Shown: positions 44,780 to 53,708 of the stretch, piece after piece
How the letters are laid out: every line of letters starts with the position of its first letter
Numbering within the stretch: the first letter of the stretch is position 1
DNA from: Planctomycetaceae bacterium
Lineage (GTDB): Bacteria; Planctomycetota; Planctomycetia; Pirellulales; Pirellulaceae
Assembly: GCA_020638975.1 (NCBI GenBank)
Contig: JACKHN010000015.1
Location: 62,001-126,000 of the forward strand
Reading direction: 5' to 3'
Length of the DNA: 64,000 nucleotides
The notes under the pieces: generated by a model
Told to the model about the DNA's origin: nothing
What the model saw: only the letters and a program-made list of their open reading frames with translations
Database searches by the model: none
Program-made: the position numbers and the translations under genes

Positions 44780-44962
44780 ATGTCGCCAATTCCCCGAATC
44801 CGGTGGCTTGCTGCCTGCTCATTTAGTCTGATTGTATTGGCATTGGCCGGTTGCGGTGGCGACGTACCTGATCAACCCGCCAAGTTAACGCCGGATCAGG
44901 AGCAGGAAATCCTGAAGCAAGTTGAGGCGGCGTCATCCGGTGAGCGAAGTGGGACTCGCTAG
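44780..44962 (+). CDS. small lipoprotein (60 aa)
   Basis: 60 residues. Hydrophobic segment with lipobox ALAGCGG, then a short polar tail rich in Glu/Gln (PDQEQEILKQVEAASSG). Followed 25 bases later by a DUF1559 gene on the same strand, the usual planctomycete arrangement. The same type of protein occurs at 6301. No Shine-Dalgarno sequence is evident. Function unknown. Confidence 0.72.
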   Translation: MSPIPRIRWLAACSFSLIVLALAGCGGDVPDQPAKLTPDQEQEILKQVEAASSGERSGTR

Positions 44963-44987
44963 AGCATTTATCATCGAGGGTTAGTCC

Positions 44988-45800
44988 ATGAAGAAGCGTA
45001 ACGCTTTCACGCTAGTCGAGTTGCTGGTGGTTATTGCAATTATCGGCATCTTGGTCGCTTTGCTGTTGCCGGCCGTCCAGGCAGCACGGGAAGCGGCTCG
45101 ACGAATGCAATGCTCGAACCATACGAAGCAAATTGGTTTGGGATTCCAGCTCTATCACGACACGTTTCGCCAGTTTCCTTGGGCCGGAAGAAACTTTGTC
45201 AATTGCTGCAACTCAACCATTCGCGATTACTGGAATTGGCCGTTTTATATCTACCCTTACATCGAACAACAAACGCTAGTCGATACGTCCAGCGACGCGG
45301 TCGTCTATGCCACACCAGTCTCTGTCTACTATTGCCCGTCCCGTCGAAGCCCGAAGCTGTACAACAATGTCCATCGAGGCGATTACGCAGGCAATGCCGG
45401 GTCGAGCACGACCGCTTCCGTCGCCAACGGGATATTGGTGGAATCCAATCGCATCAAGATTCGAATGAGTTCGGTGACCGATGGGACCGCGAATACCATG
45501 CTGGTCGGCGAGAAGTATCTGCATCTCACGCATGAAGGTGGAGCGATTTGTTGCGACGACAACGAGCCGTTTGTCAACGCTGGCTGGGAAACCGACATCG
45601 TCCGTCACGGTTCATTATCGCCACTGCGCGACATGGACACAGGAACCTCGGCAGAACAGCGATTTGGCTCCCGTCATCCCGCTGGCTTCAACGTCGTCAT
45701 GGTCGATGGGTCGGTGCAGCACATCACCTGGGAGATCGACTCCACTGTCTTCCGAAATCTGGCAGTTCGTGATGACGGCAACCCGGTTACGATCCCCTGA
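44988..45800 (+). CDS. DUF1559 (type II pseudopilin-like) protein
   Basis: 270 residues. KKRNAFTLVELLVVIAIIG prepilin motif and helix, LLPAVQAAREAARRMQCS, then QLYHDTFRQFPW. The C-terminal H-x9-DG motif is intact (HPAGFNVVMVDGS), unlike the DUF1559 copy at 4829. GAGGG lies 7 bases before the ATG. Shorter than the first copy (313), the difference being in the middle variable region. Probably exported and cleaved by a prepilin peptidase; its role is unknown. Cotranscribed with the small lipoprotein gene. Confidence 0.92.
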   Translation: MKKRNAFTLVELLVVIAIIGILVALLLPAVQAAREAARRMQCSNHTKQIGLGFQLYHDTFRQFPWAGRNFVNCCNSTIRDYWNWPFYIYPYIEQQTLVDTSSDAVVYATPVSVYYCPSRRSPKLYNNVHRGDYAGNAGSSTTASVANGILVESNRIKIRMSSVTDGTANTMLVGEKYLHLTHEGGAICCDDNEPFVNAGWETDIVRHGSLSPLRDMDTGTSAEQRFGSRHPAGFNVVMVDGSVQHITWEIDSTVFRNLAVRDDGNPVTIP

Positions 45801-46059
45801 CGCAGCGTTCTGACCGATGCGACGGTTCGTCACCACGTCGAATGAATCGAAGGTCTGGTGGTGACCCGGTTTCACCAATCTCGGCCCGTCGCAAGGTAAA
45901 ATCCCACTCGGAAGCAGCGCAACAGCGGTTGCAGGTCCGATTCCCAATCGCCAGAATAGACGGTTCGACTTGCGCGAATCTGACTGAGTAAGGCCGCAAC
46001 GTCGATTCTCTTCCTGTGATAGTTCACGACACAAGTTTACTTCGTACAAGGAGTTCGGT
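45801..46059. other. intergenic region
   Basis: No gene seen. Ends with the AAGGAG ribosome site of the isomerase gene. Confidence 0.35.
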
Positions 46060-47055
46060 ATGGCTCGACCGGTTACATTGTTCACCGGCCAGTGGGCGGA
46101 TTTGCCGTCGGAAGAAATGGCTCGTAAGACCAAAGAGTTCGGCTATGACGGCATCGAACTTGCTTGTTGGGGCGATCACTTTGAAGTCGACAAGGCCCTG
46201 GCCGATGATAACTACTGCGCCGCCAAACGCGAGCAGCTAGATCGGCACGACCTGCAATGCCACGCCATCAGCGCTCACTTGGTCGGCCAAGCTGTCTGCG
46301 ACAATGTGGACCAACGCCACAAGCAGATCGTTCCCGCCTACGTCTGGGGCGACGGCGACCCGGCTGGCGTGAACGAGCGGGCGATCGAAGAGATGAAAAA
46401 TACAGCGCGTGCCGCGCAGAAGTTTGGCGTCGGCGTTGTGAATGGATTTACCGGTTCGAGCATTTGGCATCTGATCTATGATTTTCCCCCCGTGCCTGGC
46501 AGCATGATCGACGATGGTTTCAAGCTGTTCGCCGAGCGTTGGAATCCGATCTTGGATGTGTTCGGTGAGTGTGGGGTGAAGTTCGCATTGGAAGTTCATC
46601 CGACCGAGATCGCGTTCGACATCTACACCGCCCAACGAGCCCTCGAAGCGATCGATCATCGTGAAGAGTTCGGATTTAACTTCGATCCCAGCCATTTGCA
46701 TTGGCAGGGAGTTGATTCTGTCGAGTTCATTCGTGCCTTCCCCGATCGCATTTATCATGTTCACGTTAAAGACGCGATTGTGACGTTGAACGGTCGTAGC
46801 GGCATTAATGCCAGCCACTTGAAGTTCGGTGACCACCGCCGAGGTTGGGATTTCCGCAGTCCCGGTCGTGGAACCGTCAACTTCGAAGAGATCATTCGTG
46901 CGTTGAACGATGTCGGCTACACCGGCCCCTTGTCGGTCGAGTGGGAAGACTGCGGCATGGATCGCGAGTTCGGTGCGGCGGAGGCTTCCGCGTTTGTAAA
47001 GAAAATGGATTTCGCCCCGAGCAATGTTGCTTTCGACGCTGCCTTCGAAGAGTAG
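46060..47055 (+). CDS. sugar phosphate isomerase/epimerase family TIM barrel
   Basis: 331 residues, no signal peptide. Metal-binding residues of the AP-endonuclease-2-like barrel are in ALEVHPTEIAFD (Glu), NFDPSHLHWQG (Asp, His), YHVHVKDA (His) and LSVEWEDCGMD (Glu). AAG-GAG ribosome site 6 bases before the ATG. Such enzymes isomerise or epimerise sugars and inositols, or cleave related substrates; the exact one cannot be told. It is followed by a terminator and stands alone. Confidence 0.87.
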   Translation: MARPVTLFTGQWADLPSEEMARKTKEFGYDGIELACWGDHFEVDKALADDNYCAAKREQLDRHDLQCHAISAHLVGQAVCDNVDQRHKQIVPAYVWGDGDPAGVNERAIEEMKNTARAAQKFGVGVVNGFTGSSIWHLIYDFPPVPGSMIDDGFKLFAERWNPILDVFGECGVKFALEVHPTEIAFDIYTAQRALEAIDHREEFGFNFDPSHLHWQGVDSVEFIRAFPDRIYHVHVKDAIVTLNGRSGINASHLKFGDHRRGWDFRSPGRGTVNFEEIIRALNDVGYTGPLSVEWEDCGMDREFGAAEASAFVKKMDFAPSNVAFDAAFEE

Positions 47056-47083
47056 CAGATTGACACTCACCTACGAATTAATG

Positions 47084-47120
47084 AACGCGGCCCGTCGGTT
47101 TTCGGCGAGGCCGCGTTTTT
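47084..47120 (+). terminator. intrinsic terminator of the isomerase gene
   Basis: AACGCGGCC (47084-47092) pairs with GGCCGCGTT (47109-47117), ending in a run of T. It lies 29 bases after the stop codon. Confidence 0.8.
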
Positions 47121-47172
47121 CGTAGCCTCGCGGAGCGTCTTTTGGCACAATAGAAGCGACATGAGGTGGTGA

Positions 47173-49275
47173 ATGAATGTTTTCGCAGCACTGATGATGG
47201 TTCTCGCAGCCGAGGCGGCACCCGTCGACTTCGATACTGAGATCGTTCCGATTCTGACTAAGGCTGGTTGCAACGCGGCCTCGTGCCACGGTTCGGCAGC
47301 CGGACGCGGGGGTTTCAAACTCTCGTTATTCGGCGGCGATCCCGCGTGGGACTACGACGAGATCGTTCATCGACTCGAAGGTCGCCGAATCAATCCCGCT
47401 TCCGCCGAGACAAGTCTCGTCGTCACGAAACCCACCGAGCAAATCGCTCATGAAGGCGGGACACGTTTCGAGTATGACGGTTCGGACGCTGCGACGCTCA
47501 CGCGTTGGATCACGGACGGAGCTGTGCGATCCCAAGCACGCGGCCTGTCACGAGTGGCAATCACGCCAAACAACTCACTTGTCTCGTTGAACGATGAACT
47601 TCAGTTGAAAGTCCTCGCGACTTTCGATGATGGCACACGGCAAGACGCAACGAATCTCTCCGTGTACGTTTCGTCGGACGCCGCCGCACTCGACGTTACC
47701 GACTCAGGCAAGATGAAGATCGTGCGTCGTGGGCGGCATCATGTTGTCGTTCGCTTTCTCACCGACGTGCAAACTGTTATTGTGACGGCACCGCTGGCTG
47801 ACACTCGCGTCGATCTCAGCACAGCGCCTCATTGCAACTGGATCGACGACAAGGTCATTACCACACTCGACGCGTTGCATCTCACGCCCTCGCCGCAGGC
47901 CGACGATGCCACCTTGCTACGACGCGCGTCGCTGCACCTCACCGGTCGTCTGCCCGATGCGGACACGGTGCGAGCGTACCTCGCAGACAAAGACTCCAGT
48001 AAGTTCACAAAGCTAATCGACGATTTGCTCGACTCGTCGGAGTTCGTTGAGTACTGGACGTACCAGCTAAGCAAACTCCTCCGCATCCGTCCGCAGCCAA
48101 CGAATCTGCCTGCAACAAAAGCCTTTTACGCGTGGGTGCAGCAACAGGTCGAGGGCAACGTTGGATGGGATCAGTTCGCAACTTCGTTACTGCTTGCCGA
48201 AGGGGACACGCACGAATACGGTCCGGCCAACTTCTACCTTGTGGCCGGCGACGCGCGGGCGCAGGCGGAATATACGAGCGAATTGTTGATGGGAGTGCGA
48301 TTAAGTTGCGCCAACTGTCACAATCATCCACTCGATCGCTGGACGCAGTATGACTATCACGGCTTGGCCGCGATCTTCGCTCGCATCGAACGTGGTCGGC
48401 AAGTGCGTTTGACCAGTCACGGCGAGGTGATTCATCCAGTGACGGGCGAAGCAGCAATCGCGAGAATTCCCGGCGAGCGTTTTCTCGCAGAAGGAGTCGA
48501 TGGTCGCGAGGCACTGGCGCAGTGGCTGACATCCGACTCGAACCCGTACTTTGCGCGAGCGATTGTCAATCGGATTTGGAAGTCGCTCATGGGCCGCGGC
48601 CTTGTTGAACCGACAGACGATTTGCGGGCTACGAATCCTGCGACACACCCCGAGCTGTTGAACCAACTTACGAGCGACTTTGTGTCGAATGGCTATTCGC
48701 TGCGACATACGATGCGGACGATCATGACGTCTGCAGCCTATGCGCGCAGTAGCCGAACGACCGCCGAGAACGAGGGTGATCTTCAGTTCTATTCGCACGC
48801 GTTGCCGGTTGGTTTGGAAGCCGAAGTTCTCGCCGACGCGATCGCGGACGTAACCGGCATCGCGGAACTCTACGGCAACGAACCGTTGGGTACGCGAGCG
48901 ATCAACTTGTTCACGCCTCCAGAATCTGAAACGCTGGAGGTGCTGGGGCGCTGTGACCGCAGCGACTCGTGCGAGACAAGTGGGTCATCGACTGTTGGTC
49001 TGACCGCGAAGCTGCATTTGCTGAACGGACCCTTGCTGAATCGCCGTTTGGGTGACGAACAGGGACGATTGGCGAGGCTACACCGTTCTGGTGCCAGCAC
49101 GGCAGAAATCATCGAGGAATTCTATTTTGTCGCGTTCAGCCGACCTCCGACAGACAAAGAGAGAAGTTACTGGTTGTTGCAACTCGAGGTAGGCGATCCG
49201 AACGTCCAACAACCGGCGCTGGAAGACTTCGTTTGGGGACTGCTCAATTCACAAGAGTTTCTCACGAATCACTGA
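47173..49275 (+). CDS. DUF1549/DUF1553 secreted protein with heme-like and Ig-like domains
   Basis: 700 residues with a short signal (FAALMMVLAAEAAP). The first domain has GCNAASCHGSAAGRGG, a C-x4-CH motif typical of planctomycete cytochrome-like domains. A bacterial Ig-like domain follows (RVAITPNNSLVSLNDELQL). The DUF1549 part has LLRRASLHLTGRLPDA and SCANCHNHPLDRWTQYDYHG, and the DUF1553 part LAQWLTSDSNPYFARAIVNR. First gene of an operon with two DUF1501 genes (gaps 82 and 12 bases). These three families are routinely linked in planctomycetes; the biochemical role is unknown, although polysaccharide processing is suspected. Confidence 0.92.
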   Translation: MNVFAALMMVLAAEAAPVDFDTEIVPILTKAGCNAASCHGSAAGRGGFKLSLFGGDPAWDYDEIVHRLEGRRINPASAETSLVVTKPTEQIAHEGGTRFEYDGSDAATLTRWITDGAVRSQARGLSRVAITPNNSLVSLNDELQLKVLATFDDGTRQDATNLSVYVSSDAAALDVTDSGKMKIVRRGRHHVVVRFLTDVQTVIVTAPLADTRVDLSTAPHCNWIDDKVITTLDALHLTPSPQADDATLLRRASLHLTGRLPDADTVRAYLADKDSSKFTKLIDDLLDSSEFVEYWTYQLSKLLRIRPQPTNLPATKAFYAWVQQQVEGNVGWDQFATSLLLAEGDTHEYGPANFYLVAGDARAQAEYTSELLMGVRLSCANCHNHPLDRWTQYDYHGLAAIFARIERGRQVRLTSHGEVIHPVTGEAAIARIPGERFLAEGVDGREALAQWLTSDSNPYFARAIVNRIWKSLMGRGLVEPTDDLRATNPATHPELLNQLTSDFVSNGYSLRHTMRTIMTSAAYARSSRTTAENEGDLQFYSHALPVGLEAEVLADAIADVTGIAELYGNEPLGTRAINLFTPPESETLEVLGRCDRSDSCETSGSSTVGLTAKLHLLNGPLLNRRLGDEQGRLARLHRSGASTAEIIEEFYFVAFSRPPTDKERSYWLLQLEVGDPNVQQPALEDFVWGLLNSQEFLTNH

Positions 49276-49357
49276 CCTTCGGACGATAGCGGCGATCGGC
49301 TTGAAACCTTTCACGCATTCGCTGGGTTTAACCCGCACCTGGCCAAGGAATCGAACG

Positions 49358-50719
49358 ATGCTTAATACCCCCCGGATCAACCGCCGCTGCGATGGTGTCA
49401 CGCGACGCGACTTTGTGAGCGTCGGCGGGCTTACGGCATTGGGCTTGGGGGTAGCTGATCGATTTCGCTTGCAAACGCCAGTCGCCGCCAGTGAACGTTC
49501 CACACGTTCTCATCGTTCCTGCATCTTGATCTGGCTCGACGGCGGCCCGAGCCATCTGGAGACATTCGATCTTAAGCCCGACGCTCCCGCCGAAGTTCGC
49601 GGCCCATTCCAGCCCATCTCGACAGCAGTCGCCGGTACGCAGATTTGCGAGTTGCTCCCGCTCACCGCACAGCTGCTCGATCGAGTCGCGATTGTGCGTT
49701 CGATGACTTCGCCCTTGGGGGAACATAACTTTGGGGCTCAGTACCTGCTGTCTGGTTACAAGCCAAGTCCCGTGATCGATTATCCAAGTTTCGGATCGGT
49801 CGTCGCGCACCTGCACAACGAACGCGGCATTCTGCCCAACAATGTCGCGATTCCAACGTTTCGTGTCGGAGGCGGAAGGCAATCGGGGCAAGGGTTCCTT
49901 CCCGAACAAACACGACCGTTCTCCGTCGGCGGCGATCCCGCCAAGCCCGACTTTCAGGTTCGTGACCTCGACCTTTACGCGGATGTAGCCACGAGTCGGC
50001 TCGATCGACGTCGCAGCTTCCTGAACGCATTCGATCAATTTCATCGCGGTGCCGAGCAACTTGGCGAGGCCTCCGAAACGCCGACAGATCCGGCATTCGA
50101 GCAAGCCTATCGACTTGTGACTTCACCGGATGCGAAACAAGCCTTCGATCTAACAAGCGAGCCAGCCGAAGTCCGCAAACGCTATGGCACTCGGACTATC
50201 GGCCAGAGTTGTCTGCTGGCGCGGCGACTTGTCGAGCGAGGTGTGCCTTTTGTCACTGTGAACAACCCCGGTTGGGATACGCATCAAGGCGCATACACGC
50301 GATTGAAAGAAGGTTACACCGGAGCGAAGGTCCCGGTTGGATTGATCCCGTCGTTGGATATGGCATTCTCGGCACTGGTCGAAGACTTGGAGCAGCGGGG
50401 ATTGCTCGACGAGACATTAATCGTCGTGATGGGGGAGTTTGGCCGGACGCCGAAGTTGAATGTGTCCGGCGGTCGCGACCACTGGCCACGCGTCTTTAGT
50501 GTTGCGATGGCGGGTGGAGGAGTGACCGGAGGACAAGTCATCGGATCGAGCGATTCGGTGGGCGAAGGTCCGAAAGACCGGCCTGTCACCCCATCAGATC
50601 TAGCTTGCACGATCTACGACTTGCTTGGTATCGATCCACAACACATGCTGCATACCCCTGGTGGTCGTCCGATCCAGGTTAATCGTGACGGACAACTGAT
50701 CCGCGAACTCATTAGTTAA
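49358..50719 (+). CDS. DUF1501 protein, first copy
   Basis: 453 residues from ATG 49358 (MLNTPRINRRCDG), with AAGGA 8 bases upstream. A twin-arginine-like export signal is present (VTRRDFVSVGGLTALGLG). ILIWLDGGPSHLETFDLKP is the DUF1501 hallmark, followed by MGEFGRTPKLN and GGRDHWPRVFSVAMAGGG, which carry the Asp/His residues of an alkaline-phosphatase/sulfatase-like fold. Metal-dependent hydrolase activity is suspected but unproven. Second gene of the three-gene operon. Confidence 0.92.
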   Translation: MLNTPRINRRCDGVTRRDFVSVGGLTALGLGVADRFRLQTPVAASERSTRSHRSCILIWLDGGPSHLETFDLKPDAPAEVRGPFQPISTAVAGTQICELLPLTAQLLDRVAIVRSMTSPLGEHNFGAQYLLSGYKPSPVIDYPSFGSVVAHLHNERGILPNNVAIPTFRVGGGRQSGQGFLPEQTRPFSVGGDPAKPDFQVRDLDLYADVATSRLDRRRSFLNAFDQFHRGAEQLGEASETPTDPAFEQAYRLVTSPDAKQAFDLTSEPAEVRKRYGTRTIGQSCLLARRLVERGVPFVTVNNPGWDTHQGAYTRLKEGYTGAKVPVGLIPSLDMAFSALVEDLEQRGLLDETLIVVMGEFGRTPKLNVSGGRDHWPRVFSVAMAGGGVTGGQVIGSSDSVGEGPKDRPVTPSDLACTIYDLLGIDPQHMLHTPGGRPIQVNRDGQLIRELIS

Positions 50720-50731
50720 GGAAATCGAACC

Positions 50732-52045
50732 ATGCCTGAATTCTCGGAGCCCGGTTGTGGCAGTTGGAGTCACTTTCATCGGCGTACGTTGCTCAAGGCG
50801 GCTGGCCTGAGTGGCATGGGTTGGCTAACACCGGTCGCCGAAGCGCTGTCACGGGCGAGCGAGAAGGATACCAGCGGCCAGCCTCCTCGATCCGTCATCG
50901 TTCTGTGGCTAGCCGGCGGTCCCAGCCAACTCGAAACGTTCGATCCCAAGCCAGGCACGAACATCGCGGCCGGCACCGAGGCCATCAAGACGTCGGTCCC
51001 CGGGATTCAGCTTGCCAAAGGATACGAACAGCTCGCCGATCAGATGCAACACATTTCGCTGGTGCGAAGTATCACCAGCAAGGAAGGCGATCACGAGCGC
51101 GCGACCTACAACACGAAGACCGGCTTCCGACCCGATCCGACGCTTGTTCATCCGTCGATCGGTGCGATCCTTTGCCATCAACAGAAAGACAACATCGAGA
51201 TTCCTCGTCACGTTTCCATTCTACCCGGGCCCTGGCCAGCTCGTGGCGGCTATCTCGGCGATCAGTTTGATGCGTTTCAGATCAACGATCCGCAAGGACC
51301 GATCCCCGATATCACTCGCCAAGTTTCTGACGAACGATACGATCGCCGCATCAACGACTTAGCGATCGTCGAGCGGGAGTTCGCCCGTGGGCGATTGAAG
51401 CAATTAGATGCCCGAAAAACTTTGCAAAGAGATTCGACCGAAGCCGCATTGAAAATGATGGCATCGGAACAGCTAAAGGCCTTTGACGTGAAGGAAGCTC
51501 CCGAAAGCGTTCGCGATCAATTCGGAGATACGGCTTTCGGACGAGGCTGTCTGGCAGCAGCACGATTAGTCGAGGTTGGTGTTCGGTGTGTCGAGGTGAC
51601 ACTGAACGGCTGGGATTCGCACGCGAATAATCACGCGAACCACGCGGAAAACGCGAAGGTACTTGATCCGGCATTCGCCGCGCTGATTCGCTACTTAAAC
51701 GAACACGAGCTACTTGATCGGACGACGGTTATTTGCGGTGGCGAATTCGGTCGGACACCTCGAATCAATCCCGCAGGTGGACGCGATCACTGGCCGCATG
51801 GATTCAGCATGGCTTTAGCGGGAGGTGGGATCGCAGGCGGACGCGTGATCGGTGAAACGTCGCCCGACCCGGATCTCGACGCAGAGGATAAAACGAAAAT
51901 ACTCAAGGATCCTCACAACATCGCCGACGTTCACGCGACGGTGCTTCATACGCTTGGCATCGAGTATGAAAAGGAGTTGCAAACTCCGATCGGTCGACCG
52001 ATGATTATTAGCCAAGGCAAAGCGATTCAAGAGTTGTTGGTCTGA
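50732..52045 (+). CDS. DUF1501 protein, second copy
   Basis: 437 residues, 12 bases after the first DUF1501 gene, with AAGGA upstream. Export signal HRRTLLKAAGLSGMGWLTP. Motifs VLWLAGGPSQLETFDPKPG, CGGEFGRTPRINPAGGRDH and WPHGFSMALAGGG parallel those of its neighbour, where the first has DGG in place of AGG. The two copies are diverged paralogues, not a recent duplication. Probably exported and folded by the Tat route. Last gene of the operon, followed by an inverted repeat. Confidence 0.92.
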   Translation: MPEFSEPGCGSWSHFHRRTLLKAAGLSGMGWLTPVAEALSRASEKDTSGQPPRSVIVLWLAGGPSQLETFDPKPGTNIAAGTEAIKTSVPGIQLAKGYEQLADQMQHISLVRSITSKEGDHERATYNTKTGFRPDPTLVHPSIGAILCHQQKDNIEIPRHVSILPGPWPARGGYLGDQFDAFQINDPQGPIPDITRQVSDERYDRRINDLAIVEREFARGRLKQLDARKTLQRDSTEAALKMMASEQLKAFDVKEAPESVRDQFGDTAFGRGCLAAARLVEVGVRCVEVTLNGWDSHANNHANHAENAKVLDPAFAALIRYLNEHELLDRTTVICGGEFGRTPRINPAGGRDHWPHGFSMALAGGGIAGGRVIGETSPDPDLDAEDKTKILKDPHNIADVHATVLHTLGIEYEKELQTPIGRPMIISQGKAIQELLV

Positions 52046-52067
52046 GGACGTGACTTGAGAAGTGAAA

Positions 52068-52134
52068 CGACGGCGCTAGACGCGGGCAGCAGCATCGAAT
52101 TCGCCCAGCTCAAGGCCCGCGGCTAGCGCCGTCG
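52068..52134. repeat. 20-bp inverted repeat (CGACGGCGCTAG family)
   Basis: Arms 52068-52087 and 52115-52134 match in 19 of 20. The same arm sequence makes a 22-bp perfect palindrome at 62407-62474. It lies between converging genes. Confidence 0.75.
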
Positions 52135-52205
52135 GCTCACCGATTCAACTCACGGGAGTTCACAAAACGCGGGCAAACGCTCGTTGCTCTCGATTGGTGG
52201 CGCGG

Positions 52206-53168
52206 CTACGCGGCGTCCTTCGAGATATGAACGTCGCGTTGCGGGTAAGGGATGCTAAAGCCACGCTCGTCGAATCCGAGTTTGATGGCTTCGGTCAAAT
52301 CCCATCTGGTTGCCCAATAGTCCGCACTTGCGACCCACGGACGAACGACGAAGTTGACACTGCTGTCGCCCAGTTCACTAACCGCCACGACAGGCACCGG
52401 ATCCTTGAGTACTCGTGGCTCGGCTTGCAACACACCGAGCAGAAATTGTTTTACTTCTTTCAAGTTGTCGTCGTAACCGCATCCGATTACGAGATCAATT
52501 CGCCGCGTCGGTTTGGCGGAGAAGTTTCTGATCGTGCTGCCCGTGATCGAGCTGTTCGGAACGATGATTTTGATGTTGTCGCCGGTTCGCATCATCGTAT
52601 TGAAGATTTGAATCTCTTCGATCACGCCCGCTTGTCCGCCCGCTTCGACAAAGTCGCCTGCCTTAAATGGCTTGAAGACAATCAGCATGATGCCTGCCGC
52701 AAAGTTTCCGAGTGATCCTTGCAAAGCAAATCCAATTGCAAAACCAGCCGCTGCCAAGATCGCCGCAAACGATGTCGTCGGTACGCCCACTCGGTCGAGC
52801 GACGCCATGATGACAATCACCATTAAAATCGCGTAGACGATATTCTCAAGAAACTTGACGAGTGTCTCATCAAGTTTCGCCTTGCTGGCAAGTTTGCCAA
52901 GCATTCGAGTGACGATATTTGCAATCCAACGTCCGACGACGAAGATCACACCCGCGAGCAATAAGTTGATCAGGAGTGGTCCCAGGTAAGTCACCGCGAC
53001 GAATTCCAGAAACTTGGGGAATTCCGCTGGATCTGCACGGACCTGTTGGGCTCGCAGCAATAGTTCGCCGAGTGCGGACCCCATATTGTGACTGGCATCA
53101 CCAGTCGAAGCGCCATCGGCGGGCGAGACTTGCCCAAGAAGATTTATAACGAAATGAATCGATTTCAT
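52206..53168 (-). CDS. MscS-family mechanosensitive channel
   Basis: 320 residues from ATG 53168 (MKSIHFVINLLGQ); the open frame to 53213 would need a TTG start. Three to four membrane helices. The pore-lining helix reads AAAGFAIGFALQGSLGNFAAGI, rich in Gly/Ala as in MscS, followed by FKAGDFVEAGGQAGVIEEI and FNTMMRTGDNIKIIVPNS of the beta domain. It releases solutes on hypo-osmotic shock. A terminator lies upstream, so it is probably transcribed from its own promoter. Confidence 0.9.
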   Translation of the reverse strand: MKSIHFVINLLGQVSPADGASTGDASHNMGSALGELLLRAQQVRADPAEFPKFLEFVAVTYLGPLLINLLLAGVIFVVGRWIANIVTRMLGKLASKAKLDETLVKFLENIVYAILMVIVIMASLDRVGVPTTSFAAILAAAGFAIGFALQGSLGNFAAGIMLIVFKPFKAGDFVEAGGQAGVIEEIQIFNTMMRTGDNIKIIVPNSSITGSTIRNFSAKPTRRIDLVIGCGYDDNLKEVKQFLLGVLQAEPRVLKDPVPVVAVSELGDSSVNFVVRPWVASADYWATRWDLTEAIKLGFDERGFSIPYPQRDVHISKDAA

Positions 53169-53252
53169 TTTACTTATTGTGTCGCTGATCGAAGCGATGT
53201 GGGAATTAGACAACGTTCAAGGAAACGAAGTCTTTTGGCTTTCGGTGAGCGC

Positions 53253-53316
53253 AAAAAAAGGCTCCCGGAATCTACGGGTCCCAGGGGGGCGGAGGACTCG
53301 CATCTTTTCCGGGAGC
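53253..53316 (-). terminator. possible intrinsic terminator upstream of mscS
   Basis: On the minus strand GCTCCCGGAA (53316-53307) pairs with TTCCGGGAGC (53270-53261), followed by CTTTTTTTGC. The loop is long (36 bases). It overlaps the end of a possible small reading frame. Confidence 0.55.
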
Positions 53317-53405
53317 GATTGGACGGTAGACAACCGGTGCATCCATGCGGTGGTTGTCGTCCGGCGTCGTGATCAACACGTTTCAAAGTAGTCGTCGACT
53401 TCCAT
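53272..53405 (-). pseudogene. possible small protein, frameshifted or GTG-started
   Basis: From ATG 53405 the frame gives MEVDDYFETC and stops. In the adjacent frame, from a GTG at 53379, it reads VLITTPDDNHRMDAPVVYRP and continues IAPGKDASPPPPWDP to a stop at 53272. Joined across a one-base shift these would make a coherent 44-residue protein. No ribosome site supports the GTG. I cannot tell a broken gene from a short frame that looks protein-like by chance. Confidence 0.3.
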
Positions 53406-53646
53406 GCCAACGATTTTCTTAGTCGGTCCGCAGAGCTATGTACGATGACATACTCCAGGTGCGGGCTCGTCCGCGTTGATCAAAGTATTGTTGCCAACAA
53501 GGTGAGAGCGGATCGAATTAGTGACCTCCCTGTCTCTTTGCTCGATGGCTGATGTGTTCAACGAGGCGGCAGAATATGGGAATCACTGGAGAGGGTCAAG
53601 GCCGTTTCTCGACGTGAGAAAAATAAATTGATTCCTGCTAGCGATC
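53406..53646. other. intergenic, nothing recognised
   Basis: No open frame, repeat or strong hairpin seen. Confidence 0.4.
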
Positions 53647-53687
53647 AAGAAACAACAAGAGGATGGAAGTTCGTTCCATCCTCTTGT
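53647..53687 (-). terminator. intrinsic terminator of the GGDEF gene
   Basis: ACAAGAGGATGGAA (minus strand 53687-53674) pairs perfectly with TTCCATCCTCTTGT (53668-53655), giving a 14-bp stem with loop CGAAC followed by TGTTTCTT. It begins 21 bases after the stop codon. Confidence 0.82.
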
Positions 53688-53708
53688 GATTGAGCACTTT
53701 GAGAATCG

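Noticed and set aside
46237..47070. 277-residue minus-strand frame opposite the isomerase
   Set aside because: Antisense shadow; the plus-strand frame has all metal ligands and a ribosome site.
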